In this document: one piece after another, positions 24,842 through 34,365 of the stretch
Numbering within the stretch: position 1 is the first letter of the stretch
Layout of the letters: each line of letters starts with the position of its first letter
Source: CAZBMJ01 sp964493205
Lineage (GTDB): Bacteria; Myxococcota; UBA727; JABDBI01
Direction: 5' to 3'
Length of the DNA: 64,000 nucleotides
Assembly (NCBI GenBank): GCA_964493205.1
Contig: CAZBMJ010000001.1
Span: 62,001 to 126,000, forward strand
The notes under the pieces: generated by a model
The model's input: the letters and a program-made list of their open reading frames with translations, nothing else
What the model was told of the DNA's origin: nothing
Database searches by the model: none
Translations under genes and position numbers: made by a program

Positions 24842-26035
24842 ATGTTAAAAATTAAATTATTATATTTATTATTGCTTTTACAGTTTTTTTCTTGCACTAA
24901 TTATAATAAACAAATCAAAAAAAATAATAATTTATTGTCCTTATGGCTCCCTTTTTCTTCTAAAAGAACAAAACAAGCTTATGAGCATTCTTTAATTAGA
25001 ACTTCTAGGCTTAGTTCTGATTGCGGCAAAAATTGTCCTGATATTGATGTTTGGCAATATAAATACAAAAATATAACTAGTGATAAACCTATTTCTACTC
25101 AAAAAAAATACTGGAAATCACCTAATGAAGCTCGAGTCATAGCTATAAGTTTATTTGGAACCAATGAGTTTTATTATAATGCTTTGCTGCAATATATAGA
25201 TAGTTTTGCTTATATTAAAAATATTAATAATATAAAAGATAAAATTTGGGGTTATGAAACGTTTACTGTTAGAGTTTATGTTCCCAAACGAAATCCTAAA
25301 TTTTTAAAAGAATTAGGGGTGATTGGAGGCGGCTTAGAGCAGAAAAAAATAGATAAATTATTAGATTTAGGATGCGAAATAGCATTTGTTGATAATAAAT
25401 TATCTGAGGCTAAGAAAGATGCTACTTTTTGGCGATTTATGATTACTCAAGAAGCCATGTTAGAAGGCGAAAAAATTAGATATCTACTTAGAGATGCAGA
25501 CAGTATTTTAACTGCTGGTGAAATGTACACAGTTGCCGATTGGATCAATAGCCATAAAAAATATCATAGAATGCATACCATACCCATTTGTATAGGTCCT
25601 TTAACGGCAAGTATTTGGGGGGGGACTCATAGCGAAAAGGGTGATTTTAGTGATTTTTATGACTCGGTAAAAAATTACCCTTATAGATTTGAATACGGCG
25701 ATGATGAATTATTTTTAAGAGACATTATTTGGCCAAAAATAAAATTTTCTGGTTCTGTTCTTACTCATCATTTTGATCGTGATTCATATATAACTAAAAT
25801 AGCCAACCCTTATAAAAATAGTTGCGAAGAGCCTACACAGGATTTTTGCTTACAACTAAATCCTAATTCTCAGTGTGAAGATCGTATTTTGCCCAACGTA
25901 AAAAATTTACAAGGTGCCGTAGAAGCTTTAGGATTAAGAAAAACCTTAAAAGAGTTATCAGAAAAGCACCCAGAGTTTTTTGATCTAGATTTAGCCAACA
26001 AAGATAGAAAATTTGTTTACGAAACATTTAGGTAA
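24842..26035 (+). CDS. Lipoprotein with glycosyltransferase-like domain
   Basis: A 397-residue protein with signal MLKIKLLYLLLLLQFFSC; the Cys after FFS is a plausible lipidation site. The mature part has LFGTNEFYYNALLQYIDSF near the start, the acidic motif YLLRDADSILTAGEMYTVADW, then IGPLTASIWGG and YGDDELFLRDIIWP. This order (RDxDS, then a WGG stretch, then DxLFL) resembles sugar-nucleotide transferase-like proteins that read H..RDHP..H..GMWG. A lipid-anchored form is odd because activated sugars are cytosolic. The next gene starts 3 bases later. Confidence 0.65.
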   Translation: MLKIKLLYLLLLLQFFSCTNYNKQIKKNNNLLSLWLPFSSKRTKQAYEHSLIRTSRLSSDCGKNCPDIDVWQYKYKNITSDKPISTQKKYWKSPNEARVIAISLFGTNEFYYNALLQYIDSFAYIKNINNIKDKIWGYETFTVRVYVPKRNPKFLKELGVIGGGLEQKKIDKLLDLGCEIAFVDNKLSEAKKDATFWRFMITQEAMLEGEKIRYLLRDADSILTAGEMYTVADWINSHKKYHRMHTIPICIGPLTASIWGGTHSEKGDFSDFYDSVKNYPYRFEYGDDELFLRDIIWPKIKFSGSVLTHHFDRDSYITKIANPYKNSCEEPTQDFCLQLNPNSQCEDRILPNVKNLQGAVEALGLRKTLKELSEKHPEFFDLDLANKDRKFVYETFR

Positions 26036-26038
26036 AGT

Positions 26039-28279
26039 ATGATTAAATCAAGATGGTTTTACGATATATCTTCTAGCATAACAGTATTTTTAGTCGCATT
26101 GCCCTTGTGCCTAGGTATTGCTCTTGCTTCTAATGCTTCTTTAGTTTCAGGTATTTTATCAGGCGTTGTAGGAGGTATAGTTGTAGGGTTTCTAAGTGGT
26201 TCTCATGTAAGTGTCAGTGGCCCTTCTGCAGCTCTTGCTTCTATTATTGTTACACAAATTCTTGTTCTAGGATCGTTTGAAGCATTTTTAATAGCTTTAA
26301 TTATTGCAGGATTAATCCAAATAATAATGGGCTTATTTAAAATTGGTTTTATTGCAGCTTTTTTCCCAAACAGCGTCATTAAAGGCCTACTTTTTTCTGT
26401 TGGTGTAATTATAGTATTAAAACAGTTGCCCCATTTAGTTGGTTTAGATTTAGATTATGAAGGCGACATGTCTTTTTGGCAACTTGATCATGAAAATACT
26501 TTTAGTGAAATTGTTAAAATGTTTTCTTTTTTTCATACCGGTTGCTTAATAGTAGGTATGTCTTCTTTAGCTTTTATAGTGGCCTGGAATAAGTTTACTT
26601 TTTCTAAAAAAGTTAAAATTCCTTCTGCTTTATTGGTTGTATTATTTGGTAGTTTTTTAGGTTTTTGCTTGCCTTATATAAATAAGTGGTGGTTTATTGA
26701 CGCAGGGCACTTAGTTCAAGTGCCGTTAGTAACCAGCCTACATGATATAAAAAATTTTTTTATTTTACCAAATTTTATTCACTTGAATAACCCAGAAGTT
26801 TATATAGCAGGTTTTACTTTGGCGTTAGTTGCATCTTTGGAAACTTTATTAAATTTAGAAGCTGTTGATAAAATAGATCCAAAAGGTCGTAAGTCTCCTG
26901 CTAATAGAGAGTTAATAGCCCAGGGGATAGGAAATTTAGTTTTAGGCTTTATAGGTGGCTTGCCAGTGACTTCGGCAGTTATTCGTAGCTCTGTTAATAT
27001 TAATGCTAAAGCGCAAAGTAAATTATCAGCTATTCTTCATGGTTTTTTTTTGCTATTTTGTGTGACTTTATTGCCTCAAGTATTAAATTATATTCCACTT
27101 TCTTGTTTGGCAGCTATATTGATAGTTACAGGGGCTAAACTTGCTAATTTATCGGTTATAAAACAAATATGGCAGGAAGGTTTAAACCAATTTTTACCAT
27201 TTTTAGTAACTTTTTTAGCTATTATGTTTTCTGATTTATTAATGGGTGTACTTATTGGCTTAGGAACAAGCATATTTTTTATTTTGAAAAGTAATTTAAA
27301 AACGCCTGTTAAAATCTGTACTGAAAATCACCCCTCAGGTGAGCGCAAGCGTATGATTTTATCTAATCAGGTAAGCTTTTTAAATCGTGCATCTTTAAAT
27401 AGAGCTCTTGATAGCATTACTAATGGTAGTCATTTAGTAATTGATGCAACAGAGACTGATTATATAGATGCTGATGTTCTAGATTTAATAAAAGATTTTA
27501 AAGATAGTGAATCTCAAAAAAGAGACATAGTAATAAGTTTAATAGGTTTTAAAGATTCTTACGATATAGAAAATTTTATTCAATATGAAGAGCATATTAC
27601 CCATGAACTACAAAAAAATCTTACTCCATTAGAAGTGCTTGATATTATTAAAAAAGGGAATGATAGGGTTATTAAAGGACAAAAACTTAAGCGTGATCTT
27701 AACCGCCAAATACAAGGAACTAAAGAAGGTCAATTTCCTATGGCAGTGGTTTTAAGTTGTATCGATTCAAGAGTGCCCGTTGAACTTATTTTTGATTTAG
27801 GCATAGGTGATGCTTTTAGTGTTCGTATGGCGGGCAATGTGATAAGTCCTAAAGTATTAGGAAGCTTAGAATTTTCTTGTGCGGTTGCCAAAGCAAAACT
27901 TATTGTTGTCATGGGCCATACCAAATGTGGGGCAGTTGCTGCTGCAATTGAATGCTTAAAAAATAACCAATCTATTGAGGAAAAAACAGGATGCTATAAT
28001 TTAGGCGGTATAATTAATGATATTCAAAAAGTTATTGATAAGCCTTTAATTAACCAGAGTGATGCTTACCTCAATGAAGTAGTGAAATCTAATGTTTTGC
28101 AGGCGATTCATGATATAAAAAATAAAAGTTTTGTGCTTAATAACTTACTCAAACAAAATAATATAGCTATAGTTGGTTGTATTTATGATGTATCAAGTGG
28201 CAAAGTGGAATTTTTAGATTTAGCAAAAAATAGATTATTTTCTTCCGCTAAACAAGAGCTATTAGAATTGCTTAATTAA
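26039..28279 (+). CDS. SulP/SLC26 anion transporter fused to beta-carbonic anhydrase
   Basis: A 746-residue inner-membrane protein. Residues 1-420 form a SulP transporter (ALPLCLGIALASNASLVSG, SGSHVSVSGPSAALASII, FIGGLPVTSAVIRSSVN). A short STAS-like segment follows (LVIDATETDYIDADVLDLI). The C-terminal domain is a beta-carbonic anhydrase with zinc ligands C574, D576 and R578 in CIDSR, and H627 and C630 in GHTKCGA. The fusion suggests uptake of bicarbonate (or export with hydration) coupled to CO2 interconversion. All catalytic residues are present. Confidence 0.93.
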   Translation: MIKSRWFYDISSSITVFLVALPLCLGIALASNASLVSGILSGVVGGIVVGFLSGSHVSVSGPSAALASIIVTQILVLGSFEAFLIALIIAGLIQIIMGLFKIGFIAAFFPNSVIKGLLFSVGVIIVLKQLPHLVGLDLDYEGDMSFWQLDHENTFSEIVKMFSFFHTGCLIVGMSSLAFIVAWNKFTFSKKVKIPSALLVVLFGSFLGFCLPYINKWWFIDAGHLVQVPLVTSLHDIKNFFILPNFIHLNNPEVYIAGFTLALVASLETLLNLEAVDKIDPKGRKSPANRELIAQGIGNLVLGFIGGLPVTSAVIRSSVNINAKAQSKLSAILHGFFLLFCVTLLPQVLNYIPLSCLAAILIVTGAKLANLSVIKQIWQEGLNQFLPFLVTFLAIMFSDLLMGVLIGLGTSIFFILKSNLKTPVKICTENHPSGERKRMILSNQVSFLNRASLNRALDSITNGSHLVIDATETDYIDADVLDLIKDFKDSESQKRDIVISLIGFKDSYDIENFIQYEEHITHELQKNLTPLEVLDIIKKGNDRVIKGQKLKRDLNRQIQGTKEGQFPMAVVLSCIDSRVPVELIFDLGIGDAFSVRMAGNVISPKVLGSLEFSCAVAKAKLIVVMGHTKCGAVAAAIECLKNNQSIEEKTGCYNLGGIINDIQKVIDKPLINQSDAYLNEVVKSNVLQAIHDIKNKSFVLNNLLKQNNIAIVGCIYDVSSGKVEFLDLAKNRLFSSAKQELLELLN

Positions 28280-28381
28280 CGCTGTCAGCGCGTAATTTCA
28301 TTTTATTACCCAATATGCTTTACAAAAAAATAATAATGAATATTAATATGAAATTTGTAAAATTTTAATTAAGAGAAGAAA

Positions 28382-31300
28382 ATGAACAAAATATTTTTAT
28401 ATTGTTTAGTGTTTATTACTGCTAATTATTTATCAGCTATGAAATTTAATCCAATTAATAAAGATTGCTATATTGAAAGAAATTATGAGGTATTAAATAA
28501 CTATAATAATTTTAGTGTTTATATTAAATCTAAAATTGTTGATGTTATTGATAATTTTTATGAAAAATATGTGAAAAAAGATCTTCATAATGAAAGATAT
28601 ATGACTAGGTTGTTATTATTTTTAGTAAATATGGCACATGAATATAATATTGTAGATGATATTTTAGAAAATATTGAAAAAAATAATGAACAAGAAATTA
28701 TAATTTACGCAAAAGAAATATACTTAAAATTTAGTAAAAATAATAATGAATTAATTCAAAATGCTTACACGGCTTTTGACGATAAAATATCAATAGAAGA
28801 ATTAAATAAATTAAGTCTTAATAATTCATATGGCATTGATGTTGTATATAAAAATAATAACATGATTAATCACCATTTAGTGGATATGATATTTTTTAAA
28901 ATTATTAAAAATAATTGTGATTTAGAAATAACTAGCCCTTCTTTAGGAATAACACTTCCAGCATCTATATGGTTTAAGTTGATTATTCTTGATCAGCAAG
29001 TAAAGATTTTACTTTATAAAGAAAAATTTATATATAAACCATATTTTCCTTCAGTTGTTATAGAAACTTTATTTGATGATAATAATCATAGTAATTGTAG
29101 TAATATCGAGAAAATTAATAAATTATTAAGTGGTTTATTTTTATTTAATAAAAGTGATTTTGATATTATAAAAAATGCATTTAAGTTTATAAAAAATATA
29201 GAAGATTTTAAAAATTTTAATAAAAAAGATCATTTTTTTCTTTTTAGATATATTGCTTATAAATACGATGATAAAAAAAAATATACAATGTTAAATTATT
29301 TTACAGAAAATATTATATCTAAGAATTATGTTGATTTTTATAATGATAATTTTGGATTTTCTTCATTAGTAAATGAACTCAATCTTAATGTAAATGATTA
29401 TAGTGCTGAAAAGATTGAAAATATTAAAAATAATATAATCAACCAACATAAAAAACGTATGTATGAAATTTTATCTAAAAAATATTTTTACAATAAAGAA
29501 GTGAGTGATAATATTGCTCGAATAGAATATGATAATTTTCTGTTTGAAAGTGAAATTGTTAATAATTATAATAAAATAATTATTGATTTTAATAAAAAAA
29601 ATAAAGATATATTAACTGTTGATAAAATTTTAAAAATTAAAAGCAATTTCAATGAATCTTTTAAGAAAAAAATTTTTGATATAACTGAAATATTAAAAAA
29701 TAATTTAAATAATAAACAAATTGGCATTTATAATAAATTTAATAATATTTATTTTGATTATAATGAATTTAAAAACATTGAGATTTTTGATTATAATTAT
29801 GAGATGACAGATTTTTATAAAAAAATTAGAAATAGATTGTTTGCTAATGAAATTGTTAAATTGATAATTATTAAATCGATTAAATTTAATTTTATAAACG
29901 ATAATTCAACGGAACAAGATGTTATTAATTTAATTAAAGAAAGGACTAATTTTTTATTAAATAGTAATAGTAAAAACATGTTCGATAATGAAATTATTTA
30001 TTTAAATAATATTGTAGATATTAAATATAAGTCAAAATCTAAAAATTTAATAGGTATTGATGTATTTATTTTTAATGAATTTTTAAGAGAGTTTTATTTG
30101 AAAATATTTTATATATCTCCTGAAAATAAATATAATTTTTCTACAAAAAGCAATAAATTAGATATTGAATTACGATTTGATGAATGGCTCTTATTATTTG
30201 AAACTTTATCAAAAAAAGCAATTTTTAATGAGTTAGCAGTGCAAAATATTTTTGATAAAATAGTTGAGAAATTTAAAGATATTAAAGCTTATATAAAATA
30301 CAACAATGAGAATCCATTTTTTGATAATTATTTAGCGGGTAAAAACAATCAATCTCTTAGAAAAAAACTGTTTGTTTATTATTTATATAATGAAAATAAA
30401 GAACTTATTGATAATATTAAAAATGAAAATAATGAAGAAATTATAAGAAATAAATTTAATAATTTTTTAAGCAAAATTAATTACGCTAATAAGATTTTAA
30501 TCAATAATAAAGAACAAGAAGAGCTAAAAGAACAAGATAAAGCGATTATCGATGAATATTTAGAAGAATTATTAGGTAAAACTTCTCATATAAGTTTTGC
30601 GTCAAATAAAAAAAATAATAAAAAAACGCAAGCTAAGAAAAAAACAAAAGTAAAACCAGATAAAAAAACAGAAAATAAAAAAGAACTAGAACCAGAGGCA
30701 ACTAAAAATAATAAAGACAAGCAAAAAACAACTAAAACTAATAAAAACAACAAAAACCCACAAAACCAAACTGGTGGTTTTATTGCAGATATACCTCTTC
30801 ATAATAATACAAAAAAAACAAAGAAAGCTTTGACGAAAGGGAAAATATTAGTCCAAGAAGCAGAGGCAGAAAATAAAAAAGAAGTAGAGCCGAATGCAAC
30901 TAAAAGTAATAAAAACAAGAAAAACCAACAAGAACAAACTGGTGGTTCTGTTGCTGAAAGTCCAGGTGTAGGGCTTCGTGAAGTTTTTGAAGCAACGCCT
31001 AGTCCTCCTGAGAATTCAAAAGTTTTTTTACCAAAAGCCTCTAATAAAGTTTTGCCGAAAAGGGAAATATTAGTCCGAGAAGCAGAGGTAGAACCAGAAG
31101 CAGAACCATCTACAGATTTATCTAAATACAAATATTTATCAAAAAAAGTTATTGTACCACAAATAAATAGCCAGTTTGGAGCTTTGCAGTATAAACTTGA
31201 TAAAAAATATGAAGATAAGCAAGAAAAAGTAGGGAAAAATGATGTAGTTTCTCTGCCTAACAGTAATGAGAAACCAGTAGCTATTAAACAAAAAACTGAA

Positions 31301-32527
31301 TTGAGTCCTGTTCAAAATATTGAAAAAGAAGAATCAATAGTTTCAGAAGAAAAAAAAGAAATGTCAAAAAGAAAAATAAGAAAAGCAGAAATCAAAAGAA
31401 TGAAAATTAAAGAAGATAGGGCTGAAAGAAAAAAAATTGCTATAAATGCTATAAATAATCAAAAATCTTTAAAAGCTAGTAAGGACAATTGGGAAAAAGA
31501 ACAGCAAAATAGAGAATTAGCATCAAAGAATAATTATGAAAAACTCTTATTAGAGTTAGAAAACAGAAATAGGGTTATAGAAAAAGCACTGTTAAAAAAT
31601 GATTTTAAAGTAGTAGCGCTTAAAAAGAAATTAGAAGACGAATTGGAACGCAATAAAGTATCAATAAATCAAATACGCAAAAAAATAAACGATAAAACAT
31701 TAAACTTAAAAGAGGCAGAAAAAAGTGTATCTATTTATTCAATTGAAAATTATGAAAAACCAGTAGTTATTCAACAAAAAACTGAATTAAGTCCTGTTCA
31801 AAATATTGAAAAAGAAAAGCCAAAGGCTGTACAAAAAAGAAAGGAAAATAATAATAAAGTAAGAAATTTTTTCGATACTACTAAAAATATTGCTAAAGAT
31901 GCTATTTCTGCAGCTTCTGCAACTAAAAAAGTTGTTTTAGGGGATTTTGCATATGTGGCCAATTTTTTAAGTCAAAGACAAATAAATAGAATACAAACAG
32001 AAAATAAAAAATTTATTGATAATTTTTCTAAAGATAAGGAAAAATACACTGAAATGATAAAAGAAATTTCAAAAAATTATTGCAATAATATTTTTGCTTT
32101 AGATGAGTTTATAAATATATTGATTAATGAAAAACATAATGAAGATATTAATTATTTTAATATTAAATTATCAGAGGTTGATCTATATATTAAGAATATT
32201 TCTTTAAATCAGAATAATAAAAATGTTAATAATCTTGTTGAGCAAATATGTAATAATTTTAAATATTTAAATGAACATGAGGCAAATTTTATACAATTGA
32301 TTTATTCATCATCACATTATCAAAATTTGGTATATTCATTTATGCAAGTAGATGGTAATATTAGTGAACAAGATTTTAGTAAGTTATTGTTATGGGGTAC
32401 TGCACATATAAAACAAAAAACTTTACTAAGTGATCGAGTTCTTGCTTATAAAAATAAAAGAAACATGTATTATGGCTATATAATTTCTTCTTATGAAAGA
32501 TTAAGAGAAATTTTAAAGCAAGAATAG
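28382..32527 (+). CDS. Giant exported Asn/Lys-rich protein of unknown function
   Basis: A 1381-residue protein with signal peptide MNKIFLYCLVFITANYLSA. The N-terminal 700 residues are extremely rich in Asn, Lys, Ile and Phe and probably helical. From about 740 comes a Lys/Glu/Pro/Gln region with internal repeats: QTGGFIADIP/QTGGSVAESP, KGKILVQEAEAE/KREILVREAEVE, and KPVAIKQKTELSPVQNIEKE/KPVVIQQKTELSPVQNIEKE (about 963 and 1124). Coiled-coil-like charge lies between them. Base composition is more AT-rich than neighbours. I recognise no domain. Size, export and repeats suggest a surface or host-interaction protein; this is inference. The stop is two bases from that of glutamine synthetase, convergent. 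Confidence 0.75.
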   Translation: MNKIFLYCLVFITANYLSAMKFNPINKDCYIERNYEVLNNYNNFSVYIKSKIVDVIDNFYEKYVKKDLHNERYMTRLLLFLVNMAHEYNIVDDILENIEKNNEQEIIIYAKEIYLKFSKNNNELIQNAYTAFDDKISIEELNKLSLNNSYGIDVVYKNNNMINHHLVDMIFFKIIKNNCDLEITSPSLGITLPASIWFKLIILDQQVKILLYKEKFIYKPYFPSVVIETLFDDNNHSNCSNIEKINKLLSGLFLFNKSDFDIIKNAFKFIKNIEDFKNFNKKDHFFLFRYIAYKYDDKKKYTMLNYFTENIISKNYVDFYNDNFGFSSLVNELNLNVNDYSAEKIENIKNNIINQHKKRMYEILSKKYFYNKEVSDNIARIEYDNFLFESEIVNNYNKIIIDFNKKNKDILTVDKILKIKSNFNESFKKKIFDITEILKNNLNNKQIGIYNKFNNIYFDYNEFKNIEIFDYNYEMTDFYKKIRNRLFANEIVKLIIIKSIKFNFINDNSTEQDVINLIKERTNFLLNSNSKNMFDNEIIYLNNIVDIKYKSKSKNLIGIDVFIFNEFLREFYLKIFYISPENKYNFSTKSNKLDIELRFDEWLLLFETLSKKAIFNELAVQNIFDKIVEKFKDIKAYIKYNNENPFFDNYLAGKNNQSLRKKLFVYYLYNENKELIDNIKNENNEEIIRNKFNNFLSKINYANKILINNKEQEELKEQDKAIIDEYLEELLGKTSHISFASNKKNNKKTQAKKKTKVKPDKKTENKKELEPEATKNNKDKQKTTKTNKNNKNPQNQTGGFIADIPLHNNTKKTKKALTKGKILVQEAEAENKKEVEPNATKSNKNKKNQQEQTGGSVAESPGVGLREVFEATPSPPENSKVFLPKASNKVLPKREILVREAEVEPEAEPSTDLSKYKYLSKKVIVPQINSQFGALQYKLDKKYEDKQEKVGKNDVVSLPNSNEKPVAIKQKTELSPVQNIEKEESIVSEEKKEMSKRKIRKAEIKRMKIKEDRAERKKIAINAINNQKSLKASKDNWEKEQQNRELASKNNYEKLLLELENRNRVIEKALLKNDFKVVALKKKLEDELERNKVSINQIRKKINDKTLNLKEAEKSVSIYSIENYEKPVVIQQKTELSPVQNIEKEKPKAVQKRKENNNKVRNFFDTTKNIAKDAISAASATKKVVLGDFAYVANFLSQRQINRIQTENKKFIDNFSKDKEKYTEMIKEISKNYCNNIFALDEFINILINEKHNEDINYFNIKLSEVDLYIKNISLNQNNKNVNNLVEQICNNFKYLNEHEANFIQLIYSSSHYQNLVYSFMQVDGNISEQDFSKLLLWGTAHIKQKTLLSDRVLAYKNKRNMYYGYIISSYERLREILKQE

Positions 32528-32528
32528 C

Positions 32529-33581
32529 TTAATCAATTTTAAGTAATGTCTCTAATAATTTATATGAAACTAAATAGGGGTCAGAGTTGGCCCCTGGTCT
32601 TCTATCTTCTATATAACCGCATTTTTCTCGTTCAACCATATCTGGTATTCGTATGGAAGCACCTCGGTCTCGTGGGCCGGCTCTAAAGGTATTAATATCA
32701 CAGGTTTCATATTTGCCAGTTAACCTTTTTTCTAAACCATGGCCGTAGTATTTTATATGCTCTGGATGCCTTGTTTTTAGTGTTTCTATAAATTTATTTA
32801 TAAACTCCATGCCACCAATTTTATTGCGCATTTGGATAGTAGAAAAATTAGTATGATTGCCCGCTCCATTCCAATCGCCTGCCATAGGTTTATTATCAAA
32901 AGACACATGAATATTAAGATCTTCAGCTATACGAACTAGCAACCATCTTGCTATCCATAATTGGTCACAAACGTTAATAGGGCTTGCATCTTCATTCTCA
33001 ATATTTCTATAGCCGATCTGAAATTCCCAACTTGAAGGCATGACTTCTGCATTAGTTCCAAAAATCATTAAATCAGCTTTTAAACAAGCCTGCATATGAG
33101 CTTCTACAAGCTCTCTTCCAAACATTTTGTTGCTACCAATGCCGCAATAATAATCGCCCTGAGGTTTGGGTAAGCTTTCTTTGGGCCAACCTAACGGTCT
33201 ACTTTTATCAAATTCAAATAGGGTATATTCTTGTTCAAAACCAATATAGCAATCATATTTTTTACAATCTTTACTTAAACTTGCTAGTTGTGCTCTAGTA
33301 TTTGATTCAATAGGGTTATATTGATCATCAACAACTTCACAAAGAACCAAAAAATTGCCCAAACCTCTAATAGGATCTTTAAAAAATGATACGGGCATAA
33401 GCACTAAATCAGATTTATTACCACTAGCTTGGTAAGTGGATGAACCATCAAAAGACCAGTAAGGGAAATCCTTTATTGTAATATTATTTGTAGTATCAAA
33501 ATCAAGTATTCGACATTTGCTGCGAAGTTTAGGAGTTAGTTTTTTGCCGTCTAGCCAAATATATTCAACGCATGATTTCAT
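32529..33581 (-). CDS. glnII: Glutamine synthetase type II (eukaryote-like GSII)
   Basis: Joins ammonia and glutamate with ATP. The sequence is of the short type II class: PYWSFDGSSTYQASG, then CEVVDDQYNPIESNTRAQL, IGFEQEYTLF, GDWNGAGNHTNFST and FRAGPRDRGASIRIP. I chose ATG 33581 (350 residues), since the first residues from the TTG at 33635 are not typical and AGG stands upstream of ATG. GSII is usual in eukaryotes and found in scattered bacteria such as rhizobia, actinobacteria and myxobacteria. Confidence 0.93.
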   Translation of the reverse strand: MKSCVEYIWLDGKKLTPKLRSKCRILDFDTTNNITIKDFPYWSFDGSSTYQASGNKSDLVLMPVSFFKDPIRGLGNFLVLCEVVDDQYNPIESNTRAQLASLSKDCKKYDCYIGFEQEYTLFEFDKSRPLGWPKESLPKPQGDYYCGIGSNKMFGRELVEAHMQACLKADLMIFGTNAEVMPSSWEFQIGYRNIENEDASPINVCDQLWIARWLLVRIAEDLNIHVSFDNKPMAGDWNGAGNHTNFSTIQMRNKIGGMEFINKFIETLKTRHPEHIKYYGHGLEKRLTGKYETCDINTFRAGPRDRGASIRIPDMVEREKCGYIEDRRPGANSDPYLVSYKLLETLLKID

Positions 33582-33739
33582 TAATTTATCGCCTGTAAAT
33601 TTTCTACAACTATTAAAACAAATAGCTTTAATCAAATATTCTTTTTATAACCCATTGTTTATATTAATAAATTTATAAATTGATGAAAATCATCCATTTG
33701 ATGGTTGATTTTTAGCCACTAGGTGGTTAATATTGTAAT

Positions 33740-33883
33740 ATGTTTAAAAGAAATATGACCCTTGCACAAGAGACAGGTTCTAATTTTCAACGTGGCATTG
33801 TTTTATATCTTGGTGATACTGTGGTACCTTTTGGGCCTAAACTACATGCGGTACCGTTGAGCTTTCTGTTTACGAAATCCTAA
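33740..33883 (+). pseudogene. Fossil C-terminus of a DUF4143-type AAA ATPase
   Basis: A 47-codon frame with no upstream domain. Its end reads NFQRGIVLYLGDTVVPFGPK, then LHAVPLSFL, matching the last strand block of DUF4143 ATPases (FxxGIVLYTGxxxxPFGxxLxAVPIS). The ATPase and recognition domains are gone. It overlaps the end of ruvC by four bases. The rest of the gap (33582-33739) holds only hairpins, for example AATCATCCA/TGGTTGATT at 33688-33710. Confidence 0.7.
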
Positions 33884-34365
33884 ATATTCTTTCTATAAAA
33901 AACTTCAGCCAAGGCGAGAGACAAAGCATCAGAAGCATCTTCTTTATTGGGTAAACTAATTTTTAATTCAAGAGATATAATTTGAGCAACTTGAAATTTC
34001 TGTGCTCTCCCTCGTCCTGAAATTAAAGATTTTACTTGGGTAGGAGTAAAAGACCTAACGTCTATGTTGTGTATGCCCAATATAGCCATAACTGCTCCTC
34101 GTGCTTGAGCTAAGATTATGGCAGAACGAGGGTTTTTAAACAAAAATAAATCCTCTACTACTGCTTTATTAGGTTTGTATTTATCAAGCAAAAAAGATAA
34201 ATCATGAGACAGATCTTTTATGCGTTCTGACAATATTTTTTTAGGCTTTAATGAAATTACTCCATGGCTAATATGGAAAAAACTACCGTCTGCATTAAGT
34301 TTTATAATTCCAAATCCAGTATTTATAGAACCAGGATCTATGCCAATAATAATTTCATCTGCCAC
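33880..34365 (-). CDS. ruvC: Holliday junction resolvase RuvC
   Basis: Endonuclease that cuts four-way recombination junctions. The 161 residues contain IIIGIDPGSINTGFGII (catalytic Asp), AVVEDLFLFKNPRSAIILAQ (catalytic Glu), and the C-terminal PNKEDASDALSLALA with the last acidic pair. It follows yebC directly, the conserved yebC-ruvC order; ruvA and ruvB are not in the adjacent DNA. Confidence 0.95.
   Translation of the reverse strand: MADEIIIGIDPGSINTGFGIIKLNADGSFFHISHGVISLKPKKILSERIKDLSHDLSFLLDKYKPNKAVVEDLFLFKNPRSAIILAQARGAVMAILGIHNIDVRSFTPTQVKSLISGRGRAQKFQVAQIISLELKISLPNKEDASDALSLALAEVFYRKNI

Noticed and set aside
30799..31131. 110-codon minus-strand frame inside the giant Asn/Lys-rich protein
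   Set aside because: It is the antisense of the repetitive coding region; composition follows the sense strand.
28382..32527. Internal repeats of the giant protein as a CRISPR or tandem-repeat array
   Set aside because: The repeats are few, diverged, widely spaced and stay in frame within one coding sequence.
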